From CAZSDW01 sp964605705 (GTDB lineage Bacteria > Fidelibacterota > UBA2242): 39,638 nucleotides of DNA. The position numbers and the translations under genes are program-made. The notes beneath the pieces were generated by a model. That model was not told the DNA's origin and did no database searches. It saw nothing but the letters and a program-made list of their open reading frames with translations. Below, piece after piece: positions 7,362 through 16,309 of this stretch; position 1 is the stretch's first letter, and every line of letters begins with the position of its first letter. The DNA lies in the NCBI GenBank assembly GCA_964605705.1, contig CAZSDW010000031.1, positions 1 through 39,638 on the forward strand. Direction: 5' to 3'.

Positions 7362-9029
7362 TTAATCCCTCGTTTCTCTGGGTGACAGAAATTGATTATA
7401 CAAAAACAATCCCACGATGGTCAGCACACCGATCATGGAAAAAATCAGCCAGAGTGTCCGCGGTTGCTGCAGGGTATCGACAAAGTGAACATAGAGTTTA
7501 GCGCCGACAATCGCCCCGATGGAGGAGCCGATGACCCCATAAAGAAATATATAGCCCATGAAGGTTGCCAGGCGTTCTTTGGGTGCGGTCTGTCCGATAT
7601 AGCTGATGAACTTCGGATGCGCGGTCATTTCACCGATGGAGAAGATAATGATACCAATGATAAACACCCAGATGCTGGTATTGATCGCCAGGATCGCCAT
7701 ACCCAGTGTCCCCAGACCAATCGCCACCATCATGGTCGGCAGGGCTTTGGTATTTTTGACAATCATGGAAATGAATATCTGCAGAATAATAATAGTCAGG
7801 GCATTTATGACTGTCACATGTTCAATGTCAAAGTGCCACTGATAGTTAATGCCGACAAACGCCAGCGACCGGTTGACGACTTCATCCAGACTGGCAGCAT
7901 TCACATAATCATTTACATACCAAAGCACCGAATCGAACATCTGAAAATAGAGCACCCAGAATCCGGAATAAATACAGATCAGCAGCAGAAATTTGAAATA
8001 GTCTATAAATTTTGCCGGCTCATCGGCTTCAATTTTAAACAGTGAAAAAACCGTCGTAAAAATCACCGACGTGACAATCCTGGAAAAAAGGGTCAAGCCG
8101 GGCAGCAGCCACAGGACCAGTCCGCCAACAATTAATAACATTAATGCAGCGCGGGTATGGCTGCAAACCCTGAAGATTCCGCACTGCGCCTTAACGTTCA
8201 GAATAAAAAAGCAGCCCAAGACCAGCAGACTGATATACAGCAGAAAAAATGAAGCCTGTTCGACATACAGATAGACCGCCAGCACCGCGACCAAAGCAGT
8301 GAGACCATATATCAGGCGGGCTTTTCCCAGAGCAGAACGGGCTTTCAGAAACAGTAAAACCAGAGGACTATAGATAATTTCGAAAGCATTGGCAATCGTA
8401 TGCAGCACGTCCTTCTGATCCTCCTCTTTTTTCTCATGCATCGGCGGTTCTTTGTAAAGGAAAATCGCCGGAATCAGCATAATGCCGGTTCCAATCGCCG
8501 AGGCAATGATAACCCAGCGCCAGCTGGGATCGGCTGACTTTAAAAACGGCACCAGAAACATGGGAAAGAGAAACGCTCCCAGGTTAATGCTCCAGTAAAA
8601 AATACCGAAACCAAGGGTTGAATTTGAGGAATCCGTCACCCGGGCAATCGTGCCGGAAATGACCGGCTTGAAAGTCCCGGCGCCCAGCGCCATGATACAC
8701 AACGCCATGAAAACAGCGGCATAACTGGTCATCTGGCTGGTAATCAGATAACCGGTTCCGAGCAGTGAAAACGCCACAACCAGCGTTCTGCGATATCCAA
8801 AACGGTCTGCCAGCGCCCCGGATATAATCGGCAGAAAATACAGAATGGGCTGGATGGTCCCCTTGATCAGACCAACATTTTCTTTAGTGAAACCGAGTTG
8901 TTCGGTCATATATACGGACAGGATACTCATCATTCCGTAATAGGAACCTCTTTCAAAAAACTCCATAATCACCGCCAGCCAGTAGGTCGGTGGAAAGGAT
9001 CGAAATACTCCTTTTTCTGTTTCACTCAT
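7362..9029 (-). CDS. POT/PTR2-family proton-coupled peptide transporter (MFS)
   Basis: This is a polytopic inner-membrane protein of 555 residues with many hydrophobic segments. It shows POT-family signatures: EFFERGSYYGM (the ExxERFxYYG proton-coupling motif) near the N-terminus, ADRFGYRR in the first cytoplasmic loop, GTFKPVISG, and FGIFYWSINLGAF (the FYxxINxG motif). The predicted role is H+-driven uptake of di- and tripeptides or related solutes. The frame is open up to 9221, but ATG 9029 is preferred: GGAGAAG lies 9 nt upstream and the family N-terminus begins there, whereas the longer extension is low-complexity and lacks a ribosome site. The central region between the two six-helix halves contains extra hydrophobic segments, as in bacterial POTs. 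Confidence 0.85.
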   Translation of the reverse strand: MSETEKGVFRSFPPTYWLAVIMEFFERGSYYGMMSILSVYMTEQLGFTKENVGLIKGTIQPILYFLPIISGALADRFGYRRTLVVAFSLLGTGYLITSQMTSYAAVFMALCIMALGAGTFKPVISGTIARVTDSSNSTLGFGIFYWSINLGAFLFPMFLVPFLKSADPSWRWVIIASAIGTGIMLIPAIFLYKEPPMHEKKEEDQKDVLHTIANAFEIIYSPLVLLFLKARSALGKARLIYGLTALVAVLAVYLYVEQASFFLLYISLLVLGCFFILNVKAQCGIFRVCSHTRAALMLLIVGGLVLWLLPGLTLFSRIVTSVIFTTVFSLFKIEADEPAKFIDYFKFLLLICIYSGFWVLYFQMFDSVLWYVNDYVNAASLDEVVNRSLAFVGINYQWHFDIEHVTVINALTIIILQIFISMIVKNTKALPTMMVAIGLGTLGMAILAINTSIWVFIIGIIIFSIGEMTAHPKFISYIGQTAPKERLATFMGYIFLYGVIGSSIGAIVGAKLYVHFVDTLQQPRTLWLIFSMIGVLTIVGLFLYNQFLSPRETRD

Positions 9030-9277
9030 GGATCGATTCTTCTCCAGTTTTTTAATGGAAAGAAAAATAAGATTTTCCATTGAAAAACCAAAGGTTTTCG
9101 TTGTCTCCGGTACAGGACCGGAGCGGGTACGAGAAACAGCCCCGCTTTCCATCGGGCGCCTTTTAATAATAAAGATACCAGGGGTTTTTAACTTAATAAT
9201 ATAAAGATATATTTCCGGCATCCTTGTTCAAAAACATTTATCGACGAGTGATCGCTGTCATTAATAGTAAAATATTC

Positions 9278-9306
9278 TTGACAAAACAAAATTTGTTTTA
9301 TAGTTT
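9278..9306 (+). promoter_or_regulatory. Promoter for the CBM9-repeat protein gene
   Basis: TTGACA (9278-9283), a 17-bp spacer and TAGTTT (9301-9306) form a good sigma-70-type promoter. The spacer holds the inverted repeat AAACAAA A TTTGTTT, a possible operator. The start codon is more than 400 bp downstream, implying a long 5' leader. Confidence 0.6.
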
Positions 9307-9660
9307 CAATGCATGTTTAATCAAAGACGAGGGTGTCTTTCTTTAAAGGGATCGCATCACCTGATCACGTAGCATCTTTGCGCAATCAAAGATGTGAAGC
9401 GGAAAGGTGGTGTCCTGTTCAGTTTAAGCATGTAAAGAAAACGGCAAAATAAAGTAAAAGTTGAACGATAATTATGGTAATCAAAAGGAAGGAGGCTTTA
9501 AAAAGGTTAGGGATATAGTCGTCTTACCGGTGATCTCTCCGGTTAGCGCTATTTTATCATTTTAATGATCAGTATTTATGATCAGAAGAGAAGGACAAAA
9601 AGTTTTAAGTACGTCGCAAAAACTAATTTTTTTTGAAGGAGGTGAAGAAAAAAAAACATG
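9307..9660 (+). promoter_or_regulatory. Long structured 5' leader, possible cis-regulatory RNA
   Basis: An element of about 120 nt is closed by CATGTTTAA (9312-9320) pairing with TTAAGCATG (9424-9432; one G-U pair). Inside are a hairpin AAAGAC/GTCTTT (9323-9328/9335-9340) and a stem GCATCACC/GGTGGTGT (9354-9361/9406-9413). Nested within that stem is a perfect hairpin CATCTTTG/CAAAGATG (9373-9380/9387-9394). Further down are ACCGG/CCGGT (9526-9543) and two direct copies of ATGATCAG 13 bp apart (9565 and 9578). No known riboswitch consensus was recognised. The pairing was found by eye only. Confidence 0.4.
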
Positions 9661-9699
9661 TTTCTCTATTTTGTTAATTGGATGAATTTTTACAACTAA
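9658..9699 (+). CDS. Possible 13-residue leader peptide
   Basis: A very short frame (MFLYFVNWMNFYN) starts at ATG 9658, preceded by a full GGAGGTG ribosome site about 13 nt upstream, which is longer than usual spacing. It ends 22 bp before the ATG of the large secreted protein. It is rich in aromatic residues and Asn. It could be a translated leader, or only a spurious ATG behind a standby ribosome site. Confidence 0.25.
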   Translation: MFLYFVNWMNFYN

Positions 9700-9721
9700 T
9701 GTTTATTGAAGAGGAGGATAT

Positions 9722-12631
9722 ATGAAGAAATTGTTTCACGTTCTGGTTCCATTAGGATTGTTGCTGATGGTCTTGGGTGTTAATATTCAAGCCCAAACAG
9801 CTATACAAACCTGGGACTTTGAAGCAAGTGTCGGTGATTGGGTAGCCGGATCAGATGGTTCAACGGTTACATTAAGCACCGAGCAGGCTCTCAGCGGAAC
9901 CCAATCCGTAAAACTGGTAAAACCAGCCACCGGCTTAGAGATTAATTTTCAGAATGATGCGTATGAAGATGTCGTGGAAGGTGACACTCTTACATTTCAT
10001 CTCTATCTGTCGGCAGCTGATCTGGCGCTCGTTAATGGCGGTCAGATATACTGGCAGACAGGCTCGGGTTGGACTTGGAACTCTCAGTGGGTGAATGGAT
10101 CATCCCTGACTGCTGATACCTGGAATACTGTCAAACATGTAATGCCAGCGATTGAATTGCCATTACAAAGAATCGGGTTTCAACTGTTATTGTCAACGGG
10201 CAATGAAGCAGAACAGCCGGCGCTCTATGTCGATGACGTTACGGTCACTCGTGTATTTCCGTCGGGCGGTCTTATTACCATTGACGGTGAGAAGGATACC
10301 TTTTTTGGTTCCTTGACCGGACCTGATGACGGTTACCTGCAGCTGCGGGCTTTCACCGGTAATGACAACGGATTCGCAAACGGCGACGCGGACCTCTCCG
10401 CAAAAATGTGGGTTGCCTGGGACGATAGCTGTTTCTACGTCTATGAAGAGGTCAAGGACGACATGATCTCCATGTCCAGTACTAATACTTATCAAAATGA
10501 TGGCATGGAAATCAAATTCGACCCACAGGCGACCGACAGCGTCACCAATTCTATTGTCGGTTTACAGATGACCGTTCAGGATTCCACCGGTGGTGTTACC
10601 GGATGGGCAGATTTCCCTGGAGTTTGTGCCCGTAAAACAACCGCAGACGGATATGTGTTGGAAGCTGCGATTCCATGGGAGAGCATTGCCACTACCACTG
10701 AATCAGTGGATGTCGCTGTGGACAGCGTTTTTGGTTTATGCATGCAGAATCATGACAATGACAATACCACCGGTGCTCGTGACGCATCCATCCAGTGGGC
10801 AGCTGTCATGCTGGATGCCGCCTGGAACCAACCGAAATATCTGGCTACGGCAAAGTTCCTTGCCGGTAACAAACTGCAGTTAATTCCGTCCAACAATATG
10901 ACCGGTGTTACCAACACCCTTCCATACGATGGTACGGTCCCAACTGGCATTGTCGTTGATGGTAAAATGGATCCTTTCTATCACTTACTCACGGGTCCTG
11001 ACGATGGTTTCATTCAGGTAAAATCCTATTCTCACAGCGAAGTCGGCACTCCTCATGGTGATGCTGACCTCTCTGCCAAAGTCTGGGGTTCCTGGGATAC
11101 CGACTGGCTCTACCTCTACGTCGAGATGACCGATGATACCATCTCATTGGCAGGGGTCACCAATAATTGGGAAACCGATGCCATGGAACTGAAGATAGAC
11201 GGTTGGCCGACTGACAGTACTCAAATCGGTGGTAGCGCTTGTTCAAAGACCTGTATCTTTACAGCAATTGACAGTTCCGTTGCGACTACCGCTGCCGAGA
11301 AAGCTGTTTGTGACAACCTCACCGCCTGGGCAGATGCCGACAAGATGTATGCCCGCGGTACCAGGACCGGTGGTTATATTCTCGAATATGCCATCAAGAT
11401 TGACACCCTCGGTGGCAGTGAACCCATCGATGCCGCCGTTGACAGCATCTTTGGTATTGGTATGAATTTCATCGATAACGATGGTCTCCATGGTCGTCAG
11501 GCTGCAATAATCTGGGGTGCTATATCCGGTGATCATATCTGGGATACCGTAAAGTATCATGGTACGGTCAAGTTTCTGGCGGATCATAAAATTGCGTTTA
11601 TCGCTGAAAACAATATGACCGGTCATGTCAACCCGGTACCCTTTGACGGAACCCCGTTCTGGATGAATATCGACGCTGCGAAAGATCCTTTCTATTACAC
11701 ACTCTCCAGACCCACTGATGGCTATCTGCAGCTGCGCTACTATGCCTGGAATGACAACGGCTTTCTTTTTGATGACGCCGATCTCTCGGCTAAGATCTGG
11801 ACCGCCTGGGATGATAGCTGCTTCTACGTCTATGAAGAGGTAAAGGATGATGTGATCTCCATGACCAGCACTAATACCTATCAAAATGATGGTATGGAAC
11901 TCAAATTCGATCCGCAGGCGACTGACAGCGTCGCGAATTCCATTGTCGGTTTACAGATGACCGTTCAGGATTCCACCGGCGGTGTTACCGGATGGGCTAA
12001 TTTTCCGGGTACTTTTGCCCGTAAAACAGTGAGCGGCGGATATGTCCTTGAAGCTGCGATTCCTTGGTCAGATATTGCCACAACGACTGAATCGGTAGAT
12101 GTCGGTGTCAACAATGTCTTTGGCGCTGTCCTGCAGAACCATGACAATGACAACGATACCGGCGCTCGGGATGGCAGCGTCATGTGGGGTGCCGTTATGC
12201 TGGATGCCGCCTGGAACACACCCAAATACCTGGGTACCGTAAAATTCCTGGCTGGCAACAAATTGAATTATACTGCGAAAAACAACATGACTGGCGTCAC
12301 CAATTCAATCCCTTACGATGGTCGTGATTACTATCGTAATGCCATGGATGACACCAAAGCCATCGCATACAAATTCAGTTTGAACCAGAACTATCCAAAT
12401 CCGTTCAACCCGATAACGACGATCTCTTACGGAATCGAAAAGGCGTCCGATGTTCGCCTGACCGTCTATGATATCATGGGTCGGCAAGTCGCTACGCTGG
12501 TGAACGAAGCAAAGAAACCCGGATTCTACAATGTTCAGTTCGATGCGAGCCGTATGGCAAGTGGTCTGTATCTGTACAGAATCGAAGCCGGTTCTTTTGT
12601 AAAAACACATAAGATGATGTTGCTCAAATAA
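9722..12631 (+). CDS. Secreted protein with three CBM9-like repeats and a C-terminal sorting domain
   Basis: This is a 969-residue exported protein. A signal peptide (to about residue 25) is followed by a jelly-roll carbohydrate-binding-like domain (about 26-180; TWDFEASVGDW to ALYVDDVTV). Three CBM9-like domains follow (about 182-400, 407-635, 647-863), each with DADLSAK, a W-DS/DW-YVYEEV/LYVEM strand, a TWQND-like YQNDGMEIKF, and a closing KFLAGNKL/NNMTG block. The C-terminus (about 882-969) is a FlgD-like/type IX-like sorting domain with NQNYPNPFNPITTISY. Ribosome site GAGGAGG lies 5 nt before the ATG. Repeats 1 and 3 are nearly identical over long stretches even at the DNA level. The predicted role is a cell-surface or extracellular sugar-binding protein. 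No catalytic domain is recognised. Confidence 0.85.
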   Translation: MKKLFHVLVPLGLLLMVLGVNIQAQTAIQTWDFEASVGDWVAGSDGSTVTLSTEQALSGTQSVKLVKPATGLEINFQNDAYEDVVEGDTLTFHLYLSAADLALVNGGQIYWQTGSGWTWNSQWVNGSSLTADTWNTVKHVMPAIELPLQRIGFQLLLSTGNEAEQPALYVDDVTVTRVFPSGGLITIDGEKDTFFGSLTGPDDGYLQLRAFTGNDNGFANGDADLSAKMWVAWDDSCFYVYEEVKDDMISMSSTNTYQNDGMEIKFDPQATDSVTNSIVGLQMTVQDSTGGVTGWADFPGVCARKTTADGYVLEAAIPWESIATTTESVDVAVDSVFGLCMQNHDNDNTTGARDASIQWAAVMLDAAWNQPKYLATAKFLAGNKLQLIPSNNMTGVTNTLPYDGTVPTGIVVDGKMDPFYHLLTGPDDGFIQVKSYSHSEVGTPHGDADLSAKVWGSWDTDWLYLYVEMTDDTISLAGVTNNWETDAMELKIDGWPTDSTQIGGSACSKTCIFTAIDSSVATTAAEKAVCDNLTAWADADKMYARGTRTGGYILEYAIKIDTLGGSEPIDAAVDSIFGIGMNFIDNDGLHGRQAAIIWGAISGDHIWDTVKYHGTVKFLADHKIAFIAENNMTGHVNPVPFDGTPFWMNIDAAKDPFYYTLSRPTDGYLQLRYYAWNDNGFLFDDADLSAKIWTAWDDSCFYVYEEVKDDVISMTSTNTYQNDGMELKFDPQATDSVANSIVGLQMTVQDSTGGVTGWANFPGTFARKTVSGGYVLEAAIPWSDIATTTESVDVGVNNVFGAVLQNHDNDNDTGARDGSVMWGAVMLDAAWNTPKYLGTVKFLAGNKLNYTAKNNMTGVTNSIPYDGRDYYRNAMDDTKAIAYKFSLNQNYPNPFNPITTISYGIEKASDVRLTVYDIMGRQVATLVNEAKKPGFYNVQFDASRMASGLYLYRIEAGSFVKTHKMMLLK

Positions 12632-12654
12632 TATCGTCTTTCTGTTAATAACAC

Positions 12655-12697
12655 ACATACCCGGAGTAGTTCTCCACTACTTCGGGTATGTTTTTTT
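12655..12697 (+). terminator. Intrinsic terminator of the CBM9-repeat gene
   Basis: A 16-bp stem (12655-12670 with 12676-12691, a single G-T pair) closes a 5-nt loop and runs into a T-tract at 12690-12697. This is a near-ideal rho-independent terminator 23 bp after the stop codon. Confidence 0.92.
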
Positions 12698-12731
12698 AAT
12701 TTCTTTCCGTCCAAAATCGTCAGCAGTTCTC

Positions 12732-12760
12732 TTGCGCCTGTATCAAACTCAGCGTATATT
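12732..12760 (+). promoter_or_regulatory. Promoter for the SGNH/TPR gene
   Basis: TTGCGC (12732-12737) and TATATT (12755-12760) are spaced 17 bp, 39 bp upstream of the ATG at 12800 and after the preceding terminator. Confidence 0.6.
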
Positions 12761-12799
12761 ATTCTGCAAAATCAGTCTGAATAGTAGTCGATTATCAGG

Positions 12800-14701
12800 A
12801 TGAATCAAAAGAAAAATCCCCCCCAAGAAAAACTTGCTTCGTCTCCCCTGACTCCCGCCCGGTCACGGCTCTTCATTCTCATTACTTTTCTGATACCGCT
12901 GCTGTTTTTCATGGTACTGGAAATCGGTCTGCGGATTTTTCACTACGGCGGCGACACCCGACTCTTCGTTTCAATCCCGGATAAAGATTCCAAATACTAC
13001 GGCGTAAATCTCAATATCGGCAAACGCTACTTTCACAGTGCTACATTCAACCCAACGCCTCGCAAAGACCTTTTCCTGAAAGAAAAACCGGAAAATGGTT
13101 TCCGCATCTTTGTGTTGGGCGGTTCGACAACGGCGGGCTTTCCCTATGGCAATAATATTACCTTTACCCGCATTCTCAACCGCCGCCTGAGTGATCAGTT
13201 CCCGGAACGAAAGATCGAAATCATCAACACCGCCATGACCGCCATCAACAGCTACACGTTGCTGGATTTCATGGATGAAATCATCGCGCAGAAACCCAAT
13301 GCCCTGTTGATCTATGCCGGACACAATGAGTTTTACGGCGCCCTGGGAGTCGGTTCGCTGGAATCACTGGGGCAACTGAACTGTCTCGTCCGGGCGTCTC
13401 TGCGCCTCCAACGCCTGAAAACCTTTCTGCTGATTCGCAATTTTGTCAGGTCTGCCGCCAATATTTTTCATCCGAAAGGAGTTGATATTGACGATGATCC
13501 GCTGGAAACTCAGATGGCACGGATTGCCAAACAACGCGAAATTCTTTACGGCAGCCGTCTCTACCAGCGCGGCATTCATCAATTCCGTAAAAATTTGCAG
13601 CGCATTTTTCGGAAAGCCGACCGGGCAGGCATTCCAATCCTGATCGGTGAACTGGTCAGCAATATTCACGATCAGCATCCCTTTGTCTCAGTGCAGGGCG
13701 AAGAATACCCGCCTGCCGATGAGATATTCAACGAAGCCCAAAAGATTGAAAATACCGGTAATTTTTCAACCGCCAGAGAAATGTACTATTTTGCCAAAGA
13801 CCTCGACGCTCTGCGGTTCCGCGCTTCCGAAGACATCAATCAGATTATTCACAATTTAGCCGGTGAATTCGGAATGTCTGTCGTGCCATTGAAAGCCCGT
13901 TTCAGAGCCGCGACGCCCCGGGGCATTATCGGGAACAAGCTGATATGCGATCATCTGCACCCCAATATTGATGGTTACTTCATCATGGCGGATGCTTTTT
14001 ATAACGCCATTCAGGGGGCTGCTCTGATCAGCCACGATTGGATGCCACCGGTAAAATCCTCCGCCTGGTATCGCGAAAACTGGGGCTACACGGATATGGA
14101 TCTTACCAATGCAAATCTGATCATTACCCATCTGAAAGGCGGTTTTCCATTTAAAACAACCGGCAGAAACCTGGTGCTCTATGAATTTAATCCCAAAACT
14201 CTGGAAGACAGCCTCGCCCTGCGGATTGCTAAAGATGGTGAAATCACCCTGGAACAGGCGCATATCGCACTTGCCAAACATTACGCAAAAATCGGCGATA
14301 TCGATCAGGCAATGGCAGAAAATAAAGCCTTGATTTATACGGTTCCCAACCTCGACCTCTTTTATGAACCGGCGGTGCAGATGCTGATTCAAGCCGGGCG
14401 CTATGAAGATGCCCGAGAAATTCTGACTGACGCTCTGAAGTATAACGAGTCCTTTTATATTTATAAATGGCTCGGGCAGATGAACCTGGTTCTGGCGGAC
14501 ACAAAGGCGGGCATCCGCTACCTCGAAAAAGCGCTGAGGCTCAACCCGATCGATCAGCATGTCCTGTTCAATCTCGCGCGCGCCTACTATAATACCTCGC
14601 AGGTCCAAAAAGGCGATGCCGTCCGCGCCTACCTGAGACAGCATTTCCCCGCGTCCCCCTTTATCAAGAACCTGGATGAGTTCAGGGAAACAATAAGATA
14701 G
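12800..14701 (+). CDS. Membrane-anchored SGNH/GDSL hydrolase-like protein with TPR repeats
   Basis: This protein has 633 residues. A basic N-terminus and one membrane segment (about 23-46) anchor an extracytoplasmic SGNH-hydrolase domain. Block I is GGSTTAG with Ser109, the oxyanion Asn176 lies in GHNEFYG, and the catalytic dyad Asp384/His387 sits in DHLHP. All key residues are present, so an esterase or acyl-/acetyl-hydrolase activity, possibly on surface polysaccharide, is plausible. The C-terminal part (about 460-625) is helical with tetratricopeptide-like repeats (AHIALAKHYAKIGDIDQAM; ALRLNPIDQHVLFNLARAYY). The same domain pairing is seen in other FCB-type proteins. It has its own promoter and no co-directional neighbour within 3 kb downstream. 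Confidence 0.8.
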   Translation: MNQKKNPPQEKLASSPLTPARSRLFILITFLIPLLFFMVLEIGLRIFHYGGDTRLFVSIPDKDSKYYGVNLNIGKRYFHSATFNPTPRKDLFLKEKPENGFRIFVLGGSTTAGFPYGNNITFTRILNRRLSDQFPERKIEIINTAMTAINSYTLLDFMDEIIAQKPNALLIYAGHNEFYGALGVGSLESLGQLNCLVRASLRLQRLKTFLLIRNFVRSAANIFHPKGVDIDDDPLETQMARIAKQREILYGSRLYQRGIHQFRKNLQRIFRKADRAGIPILIGELVSNIHDQHPFVSVQGEEYPPADEIFNEAQKIENTGNFSTAREMYYFAKDLDALRFRASEDINQIIHNLAGEFGMSVVPLKARFRAATPRGIIGNKLICDHLHPNIDGYFIMADAFYNAIQGAALISHDWMPPVKSSAWYRENWGYTDMDLTNANLIITHLKGGFPFKTTGRNLVLYEFNPKTLEDSLALRIAKDGEITLEQAHIALAKHYAKIGDIDQAMAENKALIYTVPNLDLFYEPAVQMLIQAGRYEDAREILTDALKYNESFYIYKWLGQMNLVLADTKAGIRYLEKALRLNPIDQHVLFNLARAYYNTSQVQKGDAVRAYLRQHFPASPFIKNLDEFRETIR

Positions 14702-14813
14702 ATTTCACGAGAATTTTCTGGCACTAGTCATTGTGAACAGGGTGACACGATCCATGATAACCATTACTCCACAACTCTAATTCTCCAGTCTTGGCGGATC
14801 GCTTCATCACATG

Positions 14814-14834
14814 CTCTGCTTTTTCCTCGCAGAG
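14814..14834. repeat. Small hairpin between convergent genes
   Basis: CTCTGC at 14814-14819 pairs with GCAGAG at 14829-14834 across a 9-nt loop, just after the stop of the minus-strand NTF2-like gene. It lacks a proper T-tract, so it is at best a weak terminator. Nothing else is recognised in 14702-14845. Confidence 0.3.
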
Positions 14835-14845
14835 ACTGTCAGGAT

Positions 14846-15331
14846 TCAGCGAGGAAATGAAATATGCATCTGACGGATCACCCACTTGCCAGCTCTTTTC
14901 TCCAGGACGCCGGTCCAGCGGGCATTTTCCCATTGATAGGGTCTTCCGTCCCACTCTCCAAAATCATCGAGCAGGCAGTAATACCAGGCTGTTGTCCCCG
15001 ATTCTGAAATGGTTATACGCAGGTCTTTAACTTCGGAATGAGTTGCTTTGAAACGCGGGTCCATCCAGAAGGACTCCGCTGTTTCCACCACATCGGCAAA
15101 ACCGTCAAATATTGACGCATCGGGATTCACGAAAAGCAAAGAGGAATCCTGTTGGACTGTGCTATACATCAAATCGAGATCTTTCGTCATCGCCCAACCG
15201 ATATTATCATTGATCACCTTTTCAATTACTGTTTTTTCCTGCTGGATCTGCGCTTCGCTCATTCGTTCCGGAGCATTACTGCAGGACACACAAAGCAACA
15301 CTATTGAAAAATAACAAATCATTTTCAGCAT
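14846..15331 (-). CDS. SnoaL/NTF2-like domain lipoprotein
   Basis: This 161-residue protein has an export signal ending in a possible lipobox (VLLCVSC), then an NTF2/SnoaL-like (DUF4440-type) cone domain. Features include a helical start (EKVINDNIGWAMTKDLDLMYS), the FVNPD strand, and the terminal sheet TAWYYCLLDD...WTGVLEKRAGKWVIRQMH. The family binds small ligands or acts as an accessory fold and has no single reaction. It is a tandem paralogue of the next upstream gene, sharing the closing WTGVLEKRAGxW block. AGGAGG precedes the ATG. It was probably co-transcribed with its paralogue after a gene duplication. Confidence 0.75.
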   Translation of the reverse strand: MLKMICYFSIVLLCVSCSNAPERMSEAQIQQEKTVIEKVINDNIGWAMTKDLDLMYSTVQQDSSLLFVNPDASIFDGFADVVETAESFWMDPRFKATHSEVKDLRITISESGTTAWYYCLLDDFGEWDGRPYQWENARWTGVLEKRAGKWVIRQMHISFPR

Positions 15332-15458
15332 ATCTTTTTCCTCCTTTTACCTGGTCAGTTTACCGGCAATGGCATTATAAATTTCCTCATCAGATCCATT
15401 CTTATTCCTGAAGTGGAGAGACGGGCTATCACCGAGAATCCCCGTAACAATTTCCGCT

Positions 15459-15947
15459 TCAATCTTGCGCAAATGAAAAATGCTGTTGTACAACTCTCCA
15501 TAAACCGGCTCTTTTTTCAAGGACACCGGTCCAGCGAACATTTTCCCAGCTGGCTGGCTCACCTTTCCAGGTATTGATATCATCAAGGACGCAATAAAAC
15601 CAGGCTACATCCCCACCCTTTGAAAAATTGATTCTCAGATCACGGATTTCATGCCGGATTGCCCTAAAATGGGGACTCGCCCAAAACGCCGTATCGTTTC
15701 TGACATCCTCAACGCCAAACTTTACCCGCTGATATGGCGTCACACTGACAAAATTTGAATCGTCGGCAATCGTGTTAAAAAACAGCTTGAAATCCTTTTC
15801 GACCGCCCAATTAAAAACATTATCGATCACCTGTTCAACGACCTGAATTTCCATATTATAATCTGGTCTTTTTGAATGACTACAAAAATTCAGAAAACAA
15901 AAGATAAACCCGATCAAACAACCAAGAATAATACATTTTTTCATCAT
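15459..15947 (-). CDS. SnoaL/NTF2-like exported protein, paralogue of the downstream gene
   Basis: This 162-residue protein has an N-terminal hydrophobic export segment with several Cys but no clean lipobox. It has the same NTF2-like fold as its neighbour: VIDNVFNWAVEKDFKLFFN, FVSVTP, VAWFYCVLDD, WTGVLEKRAGLWRVVQQHFSFAQD. The frame ends in TGA at 15461-15459. Directly after that point, a +1 frame stays open for about 38 more codons (IEAEIVTGILGD to AGKLTR) and ends 15 bp before the next gene's ATG. That is a possible frameshifted tail, although relatives commonly end near HFSF. Confidence 0.7.
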   Translation of the reverse strand: MMKKCIILGCLIGFIFCFLNFCSHSKRPDYNMEIQVVEQVIDNVFNWAVEKDFKLFFNTIADDSNFVSVTPYQRVKFGVEDVRNDTAFWASPHFRAIRHEIRDLRINFSKGGDVAWFYCVLDDINTWKGEPASWENVRWTGVLEKRAGLWRVVQQHFSFAQD

Positions 15948-16309
15948 AGTATCCTAAAAGTGTGATGTTTTCAGGTTTGGCTCCAATTCTTCCCTCAATG
16001 CTTTAATAGACATTTATAATAATGTTTCGTTGTCTGCAAAAGCATACTTTTTTCAGCGGACTTAGTCAGTATGACCGGATCTGAAACAGAATATATACCC
16101 TAATAGAGTGAATGATATGGGTCAACTCTATTTGATCCAATCAGAGATTTCAGCTCATTTTCCTATTCGGTCTTTGGAATTCAGGGATAACTCCCAAAAA
16201 TCGCTAAATTGATTTCTTAAACAGCAGCTGGAATTTCCAGCGGGAATTAATTTTCTTACGAAGATACAACCTGTCATAATTAGGATTTTAAATTTTACCT
16301 TTTTAATTA
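15948..16309. other. Intergenic stretch with a promoter candidate and a short palindrome
   Basis: About 360 bp without a gene. On the minus strand, TTTGCA (16040-16035) and TATAAA (16018-16013), spaced 16 bp, form a possible promoter for the NTF2-like pair. GCTGG/CCAGC (16227-16241) could form a short hairpin after the TrpF-like-Smr gene but has no convincing T-tract. Nothing else was recognised. Confidence 0.35.

Noticed and set aside
9307..9440. Cobalamin, T-box or cyclic-di-GMP riboswitch in the long leader
   Set aside because: Some short fragments are suggestive, but the conserved cores of these classes are absent by eye.
13856..14644. Long minus-strand open frame antisense to the SGNH/TPR gene
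   Set aside because: The plus-strand protein has clear domains and catalytic motifs, while the antisense product has none.
14718..14734. TGGCAC with a TTG nearby, resembling a sigma-54 promoter
   Set aside because: Spacing to the TTG is one base too long and no plus-strand gene follows.
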